DNA from: DATAEK01 sp036258055
Lineage (GTDB): Bacteria > Acidobacteriota > Vicinamibacteria > Vicinamibacterales > 2-12-FULL-66-21
Assembly: GCA_036258055.1 (NCBI GenBank)
Contig: DATAEK010000283.1
Span: 1 to 39,658 of the forward strand
Direction: 5' to 3'
Length of the DNA: 39,658 nucleotides
The translations under genes and the position numbers were made by a program. The notes under the pieces are model-generated. The model saw nothing but the letters and a program-made list of their open reading frames with translations, had not been told where the DNA came from and made no database searches. How positions within the stretch are numbered: position 1 is the first letter of the stretch; every line of letters starts with the position of its first letter. Positions 15,395 to 24,098 of this stretch are shown here, one piece after another.

Positions 15395-16141
15395 CTACTC
15401 CCTTCTCTCTTCATCAACCAATTCCAGCAGCACATCCCGGTCGCCGGAGCTGAGGTCAGCGTCCTCGAGGAGGTCCGGCCGACGCTCCAGCGTTCGTGCG
15501 AGCGCCTGACGGCGCCGCCAGCGCGCGATCTCCGCGTGATGCCCCGACAGGAGCACCTCCGGAACCTTCAGGCCCTGAAACTCCGCGGGCCTCGTGTACT
15601 GCGGAAAATCCAACAACCCGCGCGCGAACGTGTCGCGCGCCACCGATTCCTCGTCCCCGACGACGCCCGGTACCAGCCGGGCCACGGCATCCGTGATCAC
15701 CAGCGCCGGCAACTCTCCGCCCGACAGAACGTAGTCGCCGATCGAGACCTCTTCGGTCGCCAGGTGCTGACGCACGCGATCGTCTACACCTTCGTATCGG
15801 CCGCACAGGACGACAACGTGCGAGAGATCGCTCAAACGAGCCGCATCGCCGTGCGTGAACCGCCGGCCATCTGGCGTGGTCAGCAGGACGGCGTCGGGAT
15901 TTCCCCGAACCGTCCGGATATGCTCCACCGCGCGAAACAGCGGTTCGGGCTTCAGCACCATCCCCGGCCCGCCGCCAAACGGCACGTCGTCGACCACCCG
16001 GTGCCGGTCCGGCGCGAAGTCGCGTAGATCGTGAACCTTGACGTCCAGGATCCCGCGGCCGATCGCGCGGCCGACTATACCCTCCGCCAGCGGCGCCTCG
16101 ACCATCTTCGGAAAGATAGTGACGATGTCGATCTTCAACAT
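15395..16141 (-). CDS. trmD: tRNA (guanine-N1-)-methyltransferase
   Basis: Makes m1G37 in tRNAs, preventing frameshifts; uses SAM bound in a trefoil knot. The 248-aa protein starts at MLKIDIVTIFPKMVEAPL, and shows VDDVPFGGGPGMVLKPEP, CGRYEGVDDRV, SIGDYVLSGGELPALVITDAV (knot) and the C-terminal PEVLLSGHHAEIARWRR. ATG 16141 is two bases after the rimM stop. The longer upstream reading is Arg-rich shadow sequence and was set aside. Confidence 0.96.
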   Translation of the reverse strand: MLKIDIVTIFPKMVEAPLAEGIVGRAIGRGILDVKVHDLRDFAPDRHRVVDDVPFGGGPGMVLKPEPLFRAVEHIRTVRGNPDAVLLTTPDGRRFTHGDAARLSDLSHVVVLCGRYEGVDDRVRQHLATEEVSIGDYVLSGGELPALVITDAVARLVPGVVGDEESVARDTFARGLLDFPQYTRPAEFQGLKVPEVLLSGHHAEIARWRRRQALARTLERRPDLLEDADLSSGDRDVLLELVDEERRE

Positions 16142-16143
16142 CG

Positions 16144-16668
16144 CTACCGGCGGTTCAGTTCGATCAGTCCCTCCGGCGGATCCACGACGATCCGGCGTCC
16201 CGCAGGATCGATCGTCACGCAGATGTGCGCGGCGAGCGGTATCAGAATCTCTCCGCGGCCATCGCTCACCACCAGCCGGCTCAGTTCCATCGGCCCTTCG
16301 ACGGCCGTCACGCGTCCGACCTGCGCGCCGGACGTGTCGAGCACGTCGCACCCGACGAGCTCGTGATGGTGATACGTGCCGGCCGGCAGCGGTCCGACCG
16401 ACGTCAGCGGCACGTGCAGCGATGTTCCGGCAAGCGCCTCGGCCGCGTCCATGGTCTCGACCCCTTCGAACCCGACGATCGGCCGGCCGCGATGGAACCT
16501 CACGTCACGAATCGTCCGGCGTTCGAGTCCGCCGGCCGGTGACCCGAGGAGAACGACGCCACCGGGCTTGAAACGCTCGTCGGCGAAGTCGGTCTCGAGG
16601 TCGATGATCACCTGACCGCGATTACCGTGCGATCGAGCCACGCGCCCGATCAGCAGAAGATCGTCCAT
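16144..16668 (-). CDS. rimM: Ribosome maturation factor RimM
   Basis: Assists 30S head assembly by binding S19. The 174-aa protein has an N-terminal RimM beta-barrel (LLIGRVARSHGNRGQVII, then GFEGVETMDAAEALAGTSLHVP) and a C-terminal PRC-barrel (YHHHELVGCDVLDTSGAQVG, LIPLAAHICVTIDPAGRRI). Position between khpA and trmD is the classical order. No anomalies are seen. Confidence 0.94.
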   Translation of the reverse strand: MDDLLLIGRVARSHGNRGQVIIDLETDFADERFKPGGVVLLGSPAGGLERRTIRDVRFHRGRPIVGFEGVETMDAAEALAGTSLHVPLTSVGPLPAGTYHHHELVGCDVLDTSGAQVGRVTAVEGPMELSRLVVSDGRGEILIPLAAHICVTIDPAGRRIVVDPPEGLIELNRR

Positions 16669-16681
16669 GCCATCGGGGACG

Positions 16682-16927
16682 CTAGTCGCCGTCCCGGAAT
16701 TCCAGCGTCGCCTTGATCCCTTCGAGCTCCGCGGTCGTGGTCACCAGCGTCCGCATCGCCGCGGCCGTGCGCCCCTGCCGGCCAATCACGCGACCGAGAT
16801 CCCCCGGCGCCATGAACAGCTCGACCAGCATCTGCCCGTGATTCGACCGCTCGGTCACCCGGACGGCATCCGGATGGTCCGCCAGCGCCCGGGCGATGAG
16901 ATCGACGACGTCGCGGGCGCGGCTCAC
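16682..16927 (-). CDS. khpA: KH-domain RNA-binding protein
   Basis: An 81-aa single KH domain with the GxxG loop in LGRVIGRQGRTAAAMR. KhpA proteins bind many RNAs, often with KhpB, and the gene between rpsP and rimM is the standard position. The GTG at 16927 overlaps the rpsP stop (GTGA, 16927-16924), which fixes the start and implies coupled translation. Confidence 0.93.
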   Translation of the reverse strand: MSRARDVVDLIARALADHPDAVRVTERSNHGQMLVELFMAPGDLGRVIGRQGRTAAAMRTLVTTTAELEGIKATLEFRDGD

Positions 16928-17199
16928 TGCGCGGGCTGCTCCGTTGCGGCCACCGCCGCCGGCGCCTCGGGCATGCGGGCCACGAGCGTCCGGACGGTGT
17001 CCGACGCCTGAGCGCCGGCCTTCAGCCAGTGCGCCAGCCGGTCGCGATTGATCTCGAGCGTCTCCGGCTTCGTGCGGGGATTGTAGGACCCCAGCACCTC
17101 GACGAAGCTGCTGTCGCGCGCCGTCCGCGAGTCGGTTACGACCACGCGGAAGTACGGCCGCTTCTTGGAACCCGTGCGCCTCAAACGTATCGCCAGCAT
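16924..17199 (-). CDS. rpsP: 30S ribosomal protein S16
   Basis: A 91-aa protein with the S16 signature MLAIRLRRTGSKKRPYFRVV and the following YNPRTKPETLEINRDRLAHWL. The ATG at 17199 has AGGAAAG seven bases upstream. The C-terminal 15 residues are an Ala/Pro-rich tail, a common variable end. An upstream in-frame start at 17229 would add ten residues and is less likely. Confidence 0.96.
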   Translation of the reverse strand: MLAIRLRRTGSKKRPYFRVVVTDSRTARDSSFVEVLGSYNPRTKPETLEINRDRLAHWLKAGAQASDTVRTLVARMPEAPAAVAATEQPAQ

Positions 17200-17243
17200 C
17201 TCTTTCCTTTCGACCCTGTCCCGAATCACGCGCCTCGGACCGC

Positions 17244-18602
17244 TTACCGGTTCATCAACGACTTCATCATCCCGAGCCCGCCGCGCTTCTTGCCGAGGCC
17301 GGCCATGCCGCCCAACTGCTTCAGCATCTTCTTCATCTGGATGAACTGCTTCAACAGCCGGTTCACCTCTTCGACCGACGTGCCGCTGCCCTTCGCGATG
17401 CGCTTGCGACGGCTGCCGTTGATCAACTGGTGATTGTTCCGCTCCTTCGGCGTCATCGAGTTGATGATCGCCTCGACGTGCGCGAGCTGCTTGTCGTCGA
17501 TGTTCTGACGGTTCGCGGCCAGCTCTTTGAGCCCGCCCATGCCGGGCAGCATTCCCACGATCTGCTCGAGCGGTCCCATCTTCTTGATCGTGCGCAGCTG
17601 ATCGCGAAAGTCCTCGAGCGTGAAGTCGTCCTGACGGATCTTGCGTTCGAGCTTCTCGGCATCCTCGAGCGAAACGGCTTCCTCTGCCTTCTCGATGAGC
17701 GACAGCACGTCGCCCATGCCGAGGACGCGCGACACGACGCGATCGGGATGGAACGGCTCGAGATCCTGCAGACGTTCGCCGCTGCCGACGAAGGCGATCG
17801 GCACGCCGACGACGCCGACGACCGAAAGGGCCGCGCCGCCTCGGGCATCCCCGTCCATCTTGCTGAGGACGACGCCGGTAACGCCGATGCGCCGGTTGAA
17901 TTCACCGGCACTCTTGATCGCATCCTGCCCCGTCATCGCATCGGCGACGTAGAGCAGATCCGTGGGCTGCACTGCCGCCTTGATCGCCTGCAGCTCGTCC
18001 ATCAGTTCGTCGTCGATGTGCAGCCGGCCGGCGGTGTCGACGATGACGACGTCGAACCCGCTATTCTTCGCCTCGGCGACGGCAGACGACGCGCGCCGCA
18101 CGGGATCCGTGTCTCCCGCCGGATCGTGCACGCGTACGGATGCCTGCTTGCCGACCACCGTCAACTGTTGAATGGCGGCGGGTCTCCGCACGTCCGTGGA
18201 CACGAGCAGGGGATGCTTCCCTTGCTTCGCCAGCCATCGTCCGAGTTTTCCTGAGGTGGTGGTCTTGCCGGAACCCTGGAGGCCGAGGAGGAGAATGACG
18301 CGGGGTCGTGCGTTGGTCTGCGGCAGCCCTCCGGTGGTGTCACCGAAGAGCGCCAACATTTCGTCGCGGACGATGCGGACGACCTGCTGCGCCGGCGTCA
18401 GGCTTTTCAGGACTTCCTGATCGACGGCGCGGTCGCGCACGCGATCGATGAATGCCTTGACGACCTTGAAGTTGACGTCCGCTTCGAGCAGCGCCATGCG
18501 GATCTCGCGAAGCGCGGCCTCGACGGTCTCCTCCGTAAGGCGGGCTTCGCCCCGAAGCGAGCGGAAAACTCCCTGCAGGCGGTCGCTGAGCGAGTCAAAC
18601 AT
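17244..18602 (-). CDS. ffh: Signal recognition particle GTPase Ffh (SRP54)
   Basis: Binds 4.5S RNA and signal sequences of nascent membrane proteins and docks with FtsY. The 452-aa protein has the N-terminal four-helix bundle, the G domain with GLQGSGKTT (107-115), TDVRRPAAIQQL, VDTAGRLHIDDELM, SKMDGDARGGAALS and the closing loop, then the methionine-rich M domain (KKMGPLEQIVGMLPGMGG, INGSRRKRIAKGSG, and the Gly/Met/Lys-rich end). It heads the operon, with a strong promoter 40-65 bases upstream. The partner ftsY lies in the neighbouring operon at 22094-23017. Confidence 0.97.
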   Translation of the reverse strand: MFDSLSDRLQGVFRSLRGEARLTEETVEAALREIRMALLEADVNFKVVKAFIDRVRDRAVDQEVLKSLTPAQQVVRIVRDEMLALFGDTTGGLPQTNARPRVILLLGLQGSGKTTTSGKLGRWLAKQGKHPLLVSTDVRRPAAIQQLTVVGKQASVRVHDPAGDTDPVRRASSAVAEAKNSGFDVVIVDTAGRLHIDDELMDELQAIKAAVQPTDLLYVADAMTGQDAIKSAGEFNRRIGVTGVVLSKMDGDARGGAALSVVGVVGVPIAFVGSGERLQDLEPFHPDRVVSRVLGMGDVLSLIEKAEEAVSLEDAEKLERKIRQDDFTLEDFRDQLRTIKKMGPLEQIVGMLPGMGGLKELAANRQNIDDKQLAHVEAIINSMTPKERNNHQLINGSRRKRIAKGSGTSVEEVNRLLKQFIQMKKMLKQLGGMAGLGKKRGGLGMMKSLMNR

Positions 18603-18639
18603 CCTAAAAGCGTCCTAAACGACTCAGGTGCAAACCCTT

Positions 18640-18668
18640 ATCCTAACAGAGCTTGGCGGGGTTGACAA
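18640..18668 (-). promoter_or_regulatory. Sigma-70-type promoter of the ffh operon
   Basis: Minus strand: TTGTCA (18668-18663), 17-base spacer, TAGGAT (18645-18640). Transcription would start near 18633, giving a leader of about 30 bases before the ATG at 18602. The -35 lies within a small palindrome (GGTTGTCAACC). A CCGGC/GCCGG hairpin just upstream could weakly separate it from the DCC-family gene, but it lacks a U run. Confidence 0.65.
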
Positions 18669-18690
18669 CCGGCTGGGTCGGCCGGCCTTC

Positions 18691-19083
18691 CTATCGCAGG
18701 AAGCGGTCAGCATATCCCGGCGATGGCAACAGACAGGAGTCCCGCGTGCCGAACCAGCGGTAGCGGTTCCGGGCCACGAAGTCGTAGAGCGCGTCTCGAA
18801 TCAGGCGCGGAACGATCACGAAGCCCCAGAGAAGGGGCCAGGGAAACGCGAGACGCCGGACGATCCGCAGGGCCGCGTCGGATCGCGTGAACACGCGCCC
18901 GTCTTCGACCAGTACGACGCCGTCAGGCAAGGAGCCCTCCGCGTGCGCCGCTTCGAGGACGCGGTTTGCCGGGTCGGAACCGAGGGATGCGAACTGAAAG
19001 TATCCGGCCGGGTCGCGTGGCATCACGAACCGCACCGTTCCATTGCAGAGGTTGCAGACGCCGTCGAACAGCACGACCGCCAT
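18691..19083 (-). CDS. DCC-family thiol-disulfide oxidoreductase-like protein (DUF393)
   Basis: A 130-aa protein with the family signature LFDGVCNLCNG near the start (Asp7, Cys10, Cys13), a thioredoxin-like redox pair. The rest follows DUF393: FVMPRDPAGYFQFASLGS, GVVLVEDGRVFTRSDAALRIVR, and YDFVARNRYRWFG. Biochemical function is poorly known for the family. ATG 19083 is 13 bases after the ribBA stop, so it closes the riboflavin part of the long operon. Alternative longer starts read through shadow sequence. Confidence 0.85.
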   Translation of the reverse strand: MAVVLFDGVCNLCNGTVRFVMPRDPAGYFQFASLGSDPANRVLEAAHAEGSLPDGVVLVEDGRVFTRSDAALRIVRRLAFPWPLLWGFVIVPRLIRDALYDFVARNRYRWFGTRDSCLLPSPGYADRFLR

Positions 19084-19096
19084 GCGGGCCAGCCCC

Positions 19097-20329
19097 TCAC
19101 ACCGATGAAAGCTTGTGACCGAGCTTCTCTTTCTTCGTCTGCAGGTAGCGGCGCGTGTGTTCGGACGCGGGAATCTCGAGCGGGATCCATTCGGCCACTG
19201 ACAGGTTGTAGCCCTCGATCCCGACCAGCTTGCGCGGATTGTTCGAGAGCAGCCGCATCGAGCGCACACCCAGGTCGCGGAGAATCTGCACGCCGATCCC
19301 GTAATCGCGCTGATCGGCCTTGAAGCCGAGGCGCTCGTTCGCTTCCACGGTGTCGAGCCCCTGATCCTGCAGCTCGTAGGCGCGGATCTTGTTGGCCAGC
19401 CCGATGCCGCGTCCCTCCTGATTCAGATAGAGAAGGACTCCGCGTCCCTCGTCGGCGATTCGCTGCATCGCAGCGTCGAGCTGCGGACCGCAATCACATC
19501 GCGCCGAGTGAAACACGTCACCGGTCAGGCAGCGGGAGTGGACGCGCACCATCACCTGGTCGCCGTCGCCGATCTCCCCTTTCACGAGGGCCACGTGCGT
19601 CTCGCGATCGATGATGCTCTCGTACGCGATCACCTTGAAGTCGCCGTGATCGGTTGGAAGCGACGCCGTCGCGATCCGCCGCACCAGGCCCTCGGTCCGC
19701 ATCCGGTACTGGATCAGATCCGCGATCGTGATCATCAGCAGCCTGTGCCGTTTCGCGAACTTCGTCAGCTCGGGCACACGTGCCATCGTCCCGTCGTCGT
19801 TCATGATTTCGCAGATGACGCCGGCTGGATACAGTCCGGCAATCCGCGATAGATCGACCGCCGCCTCGGTCTGCCCGGCGCGTACGAGCACCCCGCCCTT
19901 GCGCGCCTTGAGCGGAAACATGTGGCCGGGACGGGCGAGGTCCGCCGGGCGGGTCGACGGATCGATGGCAGCGAGGACGGTCGCCGCGCGATCACCGGCG
20001 GAAATGCCGGTGCTGGTGACGCCCTTCGCCTCGATCGACACGCAGAAAGCGGTGTCGAAGCGCGCCGTGTTCTGGGGCACCATCTGGGGCAGGTCCAGCT
20101 CGGCGAGCCGATCCTCTGTCATCGGCATGCAGATCAGGCCGCGCCCGTGCTTGGCCATGAAGTTGATCGCCGATGGCGTGATCTTCTCCGCGGCAATCGT
20201 CAGGTCCCCTTCGTTCTCGCGATCCTCGTCGTCGACGACGATGATCATCTCTCCGTTGCGGATCGCCTTGACGGCGTCGTCGATCGACGCGAACGGCGAT
20301 CGCTTGCCTCGCCCGCGTGTTTGTTTCAT
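19097..20329 (-). CDS. ribBA: Bifunctional DHBP synthase / GTP cyclohydrolase II
   Basis: Supplies both branches of riboflavin synthesis. The 410-aa protein carries RibB first (VVDDEDRENEGDLTIAAE near 31-48, PLKARKGGVLVRAGQTEAAVDL) and RibA second, with zinc ligands in SRCLTGDVFHSARCDCG, the catalytic YLNQEGRGIGL loop, and LLSNNPRKLVGIEGY. Both halves look intact. ATG 20329 lies about 40 bases after the ribE stop. The lumazine synthase gene ribH, often next, is not present in the window. Confidence 0.96.
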   Translation of the reverse strand: MKQTRGRGKRSPFASIDDAVKAIRNGEMIIVVDDEDRENEGDLTIAAEKITPSAINFMAKHGRGLICMPMTEDRLAELDLPQMVPQNTARFDTAFCVSIEAKGVTSTGISAGDRAATVLAAIDPSTRPADLARPGHMFPLKARKGGVLVRAGQTEAAVDLSRIAGLYPAGVICEIMNDDGTMARVPELTKFAKRHRLLMITIADLIQYRMRTEGLVRRIATASLPTDHGDFKVIAYESIIDRETHVALVKGEIGDGDQVMVRVHSRCLTGDVFHSARCDCGPQLDAAMQRIADEGRGVLLYLNQEGRGIGLANKIRAYELQDQGLDTVEANERLGFKADQRDYGIGVQILRDLGVRSMRLLSNNPRKLVGIEGYNLSVAEWIPLEIPASEHTRRYLQTKKEKLGHKLSSV

Positions 20330-20371
20330 GGCTCGTAGCCCGCCTTCGATCCGCGCCGCGACGCGATCCCG

Positions 20372-20980
20372 CTATTCAGCGTTGTGTGCCACATCGCGCG
20401 TTTCCATCGCCCGCAGTACGTACTTGCCCAGAATGTCCGTCTCGAGGTTGACGCGATCGCCTTCCCGCGCCGCGTGAAGGTTCGTGTGATCCCAGGTAAA
20501 TGGGATGATCTGCACGTCGAAGCGATGCTCGTCGACGCCCGCCACGGTCAGGCTGATGCCATCGACCGCGATCGAGCCCTTGCGAACGATGCCGCGTGCG
20601 AGAAACTCCGGAAAGCGGATCGTGAGCCAGTAGGCGTCACCTTCCTGACGAATTTCCTCGATCGCCCCTGTGCCGTCTACATGACCCTGGACGAAATGCC
20701 CGCCGATGCGCGCTTCTGCACGCAGCGGACGTTCGAGATTCACGGTAGCGCCGCGCGCGAGCCCACCGATCGTGGTCACGCGCATCGTCTCGGGGGACAC
20801 GTCCATGTGGACCACGTCCGCATCGGCCGCCACGACCGTCAGACACACTCCGTTGACCGCCAGACTGTCGCCCGGCGAGAGTGCGGACGTCAGATCCGTG
20901 GTGAGGCCCAGACGGATCCCTCCCGCCTGACTCTTGATCTCGCGTATCTTGCCCAGCGCCTCAATCAGTCCCGTGAACAT
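20372..20980 (-). CDS. ribE: Riboflavin synthase, alpha chain
   Basis: Dismutates two lumazines to riboflavin. The 202-aa protein shows the characteristic N-terminus MFTGLIEALGKI and the two homologous lumazine-binding barrels: NGVCLTVVAAD then FVQGHVDGTGAI, and DGISLTVAGVDEHRF with HTNLHAAREGDRVNLETDILGKYV. ATG 20980 overlaps the ribD end by 20 bases. An ATG three codons upstream is possible but the MFTG start is nearly universal. Confidence 0.95.
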   Translation of the reverse strand: MFTGLIEALGKIREIKSQAGGIRLGLTTDLTSALSPGDSLAVNGVCLTVVAADADVVHMDVSPETMRVTTIGGLARGATVNLERPLRAEARIGGHFVQGHVDGTGAIEEIRQEGDAYWLTIRFPEFLARGIVRKGSIAVDGISLTVAGVDEHRFDVQIIPFTWDHTNLHAAREGDRVNLETDILGKYVLRAMETRDVAHNAE

Positions 20981-22100
20981 AGCCCTCAATCATGATGTCA
21001 TCACCAAGCGCGGTGCGCGAAACTTCGTCGAGGCCGGTCAAATGCACATCCGGGTCGCTCAGCCAGGGGATCGCGCCCTCGCCAAGCGTGCGGGGGGTCA
21101 CGAACAGCTGCACGCGGTCCACGAGGCCGGCCTGCCACGCCGCACGATGAAGCGTCGGGCCGCCCTCGAGGATGAATGACGTCACGCCCCTCTCCATGAG
21201 ACGCCCGCAGGCAGCCCGGAGATCGTACTCGGCGCCAGGCGAGTCACCCTCGAGGACTTCGAGCCGGGCTCCGGCCTGTTCCAGCGCATCCGCCTGCGAT
21301 CGCGCCGCTGGGAACGCGTCAGCAGTCGTGACGATTATCACCGGCCCCGCCTCGAGCGTCGACAGGACGCGCGCAGACGGCGGTGTTCGGAGGCGCCGGT
21401 CGAAGATCACACGCACGAGCGGCCGCTGACGGTAGGCGATTCGTGGCGTCAGCAGCGGATCGTCCGCGAGCACGGTCCCAGCCCCGACGGCGATCGCGTC
21501 GACCTCGGCACGTTCGCGATGGATGTACCGATCGGCGGCCGGACCGGTGAGGCGCGTACGCGCACCGCGAACGCCAGCGACCTTGCCGTCAGCGCTCAGC
21601 GCCGCCTTCATCGTCACGAACGGCCGGTGCCGTTCCATCACGGTCACGAACGGCCGGTTCAAACGCAGCGCCGCGCCCGACAGAGTGCCGACGGTGACGC
21701 TCACGCCGTGCTCGCGTAAGTACCCGACGCCGCGACCGCTCACGATCGGATTGGGGTCCGTCATGGCGATGACCGCGCGGCGAATCCCGGCGGCAGCCAC
21801 GCGCGGAGCGCACGGACCGGTCCGGCCAGTGTGGTTACAGGGTTCGAGCGTGCAGTAGAGCGTCGCGCCCTTCGCGCGCGGTCCGGCGTCATTCAACGCG
21901 ACGACCTCGGCGTGCGGCCCGCCCGCGAACGCGTGCGCGCCACGACCGACCACGACCCCGTCATCGTTCACCACGAGCGCACCGACCATTGGGTTGGGGC
22001 TCGTCTGCCCCCGTCCGCGCTCGGCCAGTCCAAGGGCACGCGCCATGTGGTCGGTGTCGTTTGCCGCCGTCGGCTGCGGGAGTGGGCCGGGGATTACCAC
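20961..22100 (-). CDS. ribD: Bifunctional riboflavin deaminase/reductase
   Basis: Deaminates the pyrimidine ring, then reduces the ribose, after GTP cyclohydrolase II. The 379-aa protein has an N-terminal CDA-fold deaminase with zinc site HAE (63-65) and the two cysteines of PCNHTGRTGPC (88 and 97), followed by the reductase (VTMKAALSADGKVAG, EVDAIAVGAGTVLADDPLLT, ILEGGPTLHRAAWQAGLVDRV). The GTG at 22100 overlaps the ftsY stop by seven bases; an ATG at 22046 is an alternative but leaves little before the deaminase core. No FMN riboswitch is visible; the gene is read as part of the long operon. Confidence 0.94.
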   Translation of the reverse strand: MVIPGPLPQPTAANDTDHMARALGLAERGRGQTSPNPMVGALVVNDDGVVVGRGAHAFAGGPHAEVVALNDAGPRAKGATLYCTLEPCNHTGRTGPCAPRVAAAGIRRAVIAMTDPNPIVSGRGVGYLREHGVSVTVGTLSGAALRLNRPFVTVMERHRPFVTMKAALSADGKVAGVRGARTRLTGPAADRYIHRERAEVDAIAVGAGTVLADDPLLTPRIAYRQRPLVRVIFDRRLRTPPSARVLSTLEAGPVIIVTTADAFPAARSQADALEQAGARLEVLEGDSPGAEYDLRAACGRLMERGVTSFILEGGPTLHRAAWQAGLVDRVQLFVTPRTLGEGAIPWLSDPDVHLTGLDEVSRTALGDDIMIEGYVHGTD

Positions 22101-23017
22101 TTCTCTTCGAACAGCGCGTCCACGTACTCTTCCGGTGAGAACGGGACGAGATCGTCGATCCCTTCGCCCGTGCCCACGTAGCGGATCGGCAGCTTCAGAT
22201 CGTGGGCAATCGCGACGGCAATGCCGCCTTTCGCGGTGCCATCGAGCTTCGTGAGGACGATGCCGTTGACGCCGGCGACCGCCATGAACTCCCGCGCCTG
22301 CGCCAGACCGTTTTGACCCACAGTGGCGTCGAGGACGAGAAGGACTTCGTGCGGCGCACCCTCGACCTCGCGCGCGGCGACGCGACGGATCTTGTCCAGC
22401 TCGGTCATGAGGTTGACGCGCGTGTGAAGGCGGCCGGCCGTATCCACGAGCACGACGTCACGCCCGCGTGCTTTTCCGGCCGCGATGGCGTCGAAGACGA
22501 CGGCTGCCGGATCGGCTCCAGCGCGCGCGCGAATGATGTCGACGCCCGCGCGCGTGGCCCAGATCTCGAGCTGTTCCACTGCCGCCGCACGGAACGTGTC
22601 CGCCGCGCAGATAACCGGCGACCGCCCCGAGTCTTTGATCAACCGCGCGAGCTTCCCAATCGTCGTGGTCTTCCCCGTACCGTTCACCCCGACGATCAGC
22701 ACGACGTGCGGGTGATGGCCGTTACCCATCGGCACGTCCGCGCCCTTGAGAATCGTCAGGATCTCGTGCTTGACGAGATCGCGGAGGGATTCGTCGCGTC
22801 TCTTTCGCGCGCGGACAGCCTCGACGATCCGCTCCGTGGCGGCAACGCCGACATCCGCGGAGATGAGCGCTTCCTCCAGCGCTTCGATCGTCTCGACGTC
22901 GACGGGGCGGCTTCGGCGTTCCGGCTGGTCGGCAAGCTTGACGACGTCTTCGAAACGCTCGACGAATTGCTGTTTTGTACGGGCGAGCGATTGCTTGATC
23001 TTGTCGAAAAAACCCAT
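22094..23017 (-). CDS. ftsY: Signal recognition particle receptor FtsY
   Basis: Membrane-associated GTPase receptor for Ffh-ribosome complexes. The 307-aa form has a short NG-type core: N domain with a basic amphipathic start (MGFFDKIKQSLARTKQQF) that probably binds lipid, then G domain with GVNGTGKTTTIGKL (110-123), AADTFRAAAVEQL, VDTAGRLHTRVNLM, LTKLDGTAKGGIA and the closing GEGIDDLVPFSPEEYVDALF. The large acidic A domain of E. coli FtsY is missing, as in many other bacteria. It lies between gpsA and ribD. Confidence 0.96.
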   Translation of the reverse strand: MGFFDKIKQSLARTKQQFVERFEDVVKLADQPERRSRPVDVETIEALEEALISADVGVAATERIVEAVRARKRRDESLRDLVKHEILTILKGADVPMGNGHHPHVVLIVGVNGTGKTTTIGKLARLIKDSGRSPVICAADTFRAAAVEQLEIWATRAGVDIIRARAGADPAAVVFDAIAAGKARGRDVVLVDTAGRLHTRVNLMTELDKIRRVAAREVEGAPHEVLLVLDATVGQNGLAQAREFMAVAGVNGIVLTKLDGTAKGGIAVAIAHDLKLPIRYVGTGEGIDDLVPFSPEEYVDALFEEKW

Positions 23018-23030
23018 GGATGGATCGATT

Positions 23031-24044
23031 CTAGCCTCTGTGCTCCGCTTCGGCCCGCTGGCGCCGGCCCATCAACGCTTCGACCGCTTCGCGCGGCGAG
23101 CGGCGGCCGTCGAGCACGGCCTGCATCTCGGCGGCGATTGGCAACTCAATGGCGTGGCGCACGCCGAGCGCGAGCGCCGCACCGGTCGTGCGCACACCCT
23201 CAGCCACCATGCGCATGCCGGCGAGCACGTCGGCGAGCGACCGCCCGCGTCCCAGCTCGATGCCGACGCGGCGATTGCGGCTCAGATCGCCGGTGCACGT
23301 CAGCACGAGATCGCCCAGGCCACTCAGACCGGCAAGGGTCTCGCGGCGCCCGCCTTCCGCGTCCGCGAGGCGTGAGATCTCCACGAGCCCTCGCGTGATG
23401 AGCGCGGCCATCGCGTTGTGTCCAAGACCGAGCCCTTCGACCGCACCGGCTGCAATAGCGATCACGTTTTTCAGGGCCGCCCCAATCTCGACCCCGGCCA
23501 CATCGTCGCTGACGTATAGCCGGAACGTCGGGCTGCGGAACTGCTCCTGCACGTGGATCGCCGCGGCTTCGCTGGTGGAGGCTGCGAGGACAGCGGCGGG
23601 AAGCCCGCGCGCCACTTCGACCGCGAACGTCGGGCCTGACAGGACGACAACCGGCCGGTCGTGGCCGGTTTCCTCGGCGATCACCTGTGACATGCGGCTC
23701 AAAGATTCGCTTTCGAGTCCCTTCGTGGCGCTGACGAGCACGGCCTCTGGCGAGATCCAGATCGCGGCATCCCGGACAACCGCGCGCAGGCCGTGCGACG
23801 GCACCGCGAAGAGCACGCAGGCCGCCCCGTCGACAGCCTCGTTCATATCGCCCGTCGGAAGCACGGCGTCCGGCAGCGTCTGACCAGCGACGTATCGGGC
23901 GTTCTCCCGGGTCGCGACCATGTCCGCAACGAGCGCCTGATCGCGCGCCCAGAGCCTGACGTCGTGTTGCGCCCTCGCAAGGTGAATCGCAAGCGCAGTG
24001 CCCCAGCTTCCCGCGCCGAGGATGGCGATCGTCTCGCGCTTCAC
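23031..24044 (-). CDS. gpsA: NAD(P)H-dependent glycerol-3-phosphate dehydrogenase
   Basis: Reduces dihydroxyacetone phosphate to sn-glycerol-3-phosphate for phospholipid synthesis. The 337-aa protein has the nucleotide site ILGAGSWGTALA (8-19), FAVPSHGLR, SATKGLE, LSGPTFAVEVARG, the catalytic lysine region IGAALKNVIAIAAG, and GLSGLGDLVLTCTGDLSRN. GTG 24044 fits the family start (KRETIAILGAG) and follows AGGAG at a rather long 11-base spacing; a TTG at 24074 is less likely. Its product feeds PlsY, encoded just upstream. Confidence 0.94.
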   Translation of the reverse strand: MKRETIAILGAGSWGTALAIHLARAQHDVRLWARDQALVADMVATRENARYVAGQTLPDAVLPTGDMNEAVDGAACVLFAVPSHGLRAVVRDAAIWISPEAVLVSATKGLESESLSRMSQVIAEETGHDRPVVVLSGPTFAVEVARGLPAAVLAASTSEAAAIHVQEQFRSPTFRLYVSDDVAGVEIGAALKNVIAIAAGAVEGLGLGHNAMAALITRGLVEISRLADAEGGRRETLAGLSGLGDLVLTCTGDLSRNRRVGIELGRGRSLADVLAGMRMVAEGVRTTGAALALGVRHAIELPIAAEMQAVLDGRRSPREAVEALMGRRQRAEAEHRG

Positions 24045-24098
24045 GCGTTCACACGCTCCTTCTGTCGTGCACAAGCGACCGAGTTGGCATGACAGGCA

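Noticed and set aside
16144..18602. 4.5S RNA, tRNA or other stable RNA near the SRP/ribosome genes
   Set aside because: The intergenic spaces are under 90 bases and show no cloverleaf or SRP tetraloop helix.
18660..18690. Terminator after the DCC-family gene
   Set aside because: Short CCGGC/GCCGG pairing only, without a T run, and overlapping the ffh promoter.
20330..22160. FMN riboswitch for the riboflavin genes
   Set aside because: No gap of the needed size precedes ribD, ribE or ribBA; the genes overlap or lie within about 40 bases.
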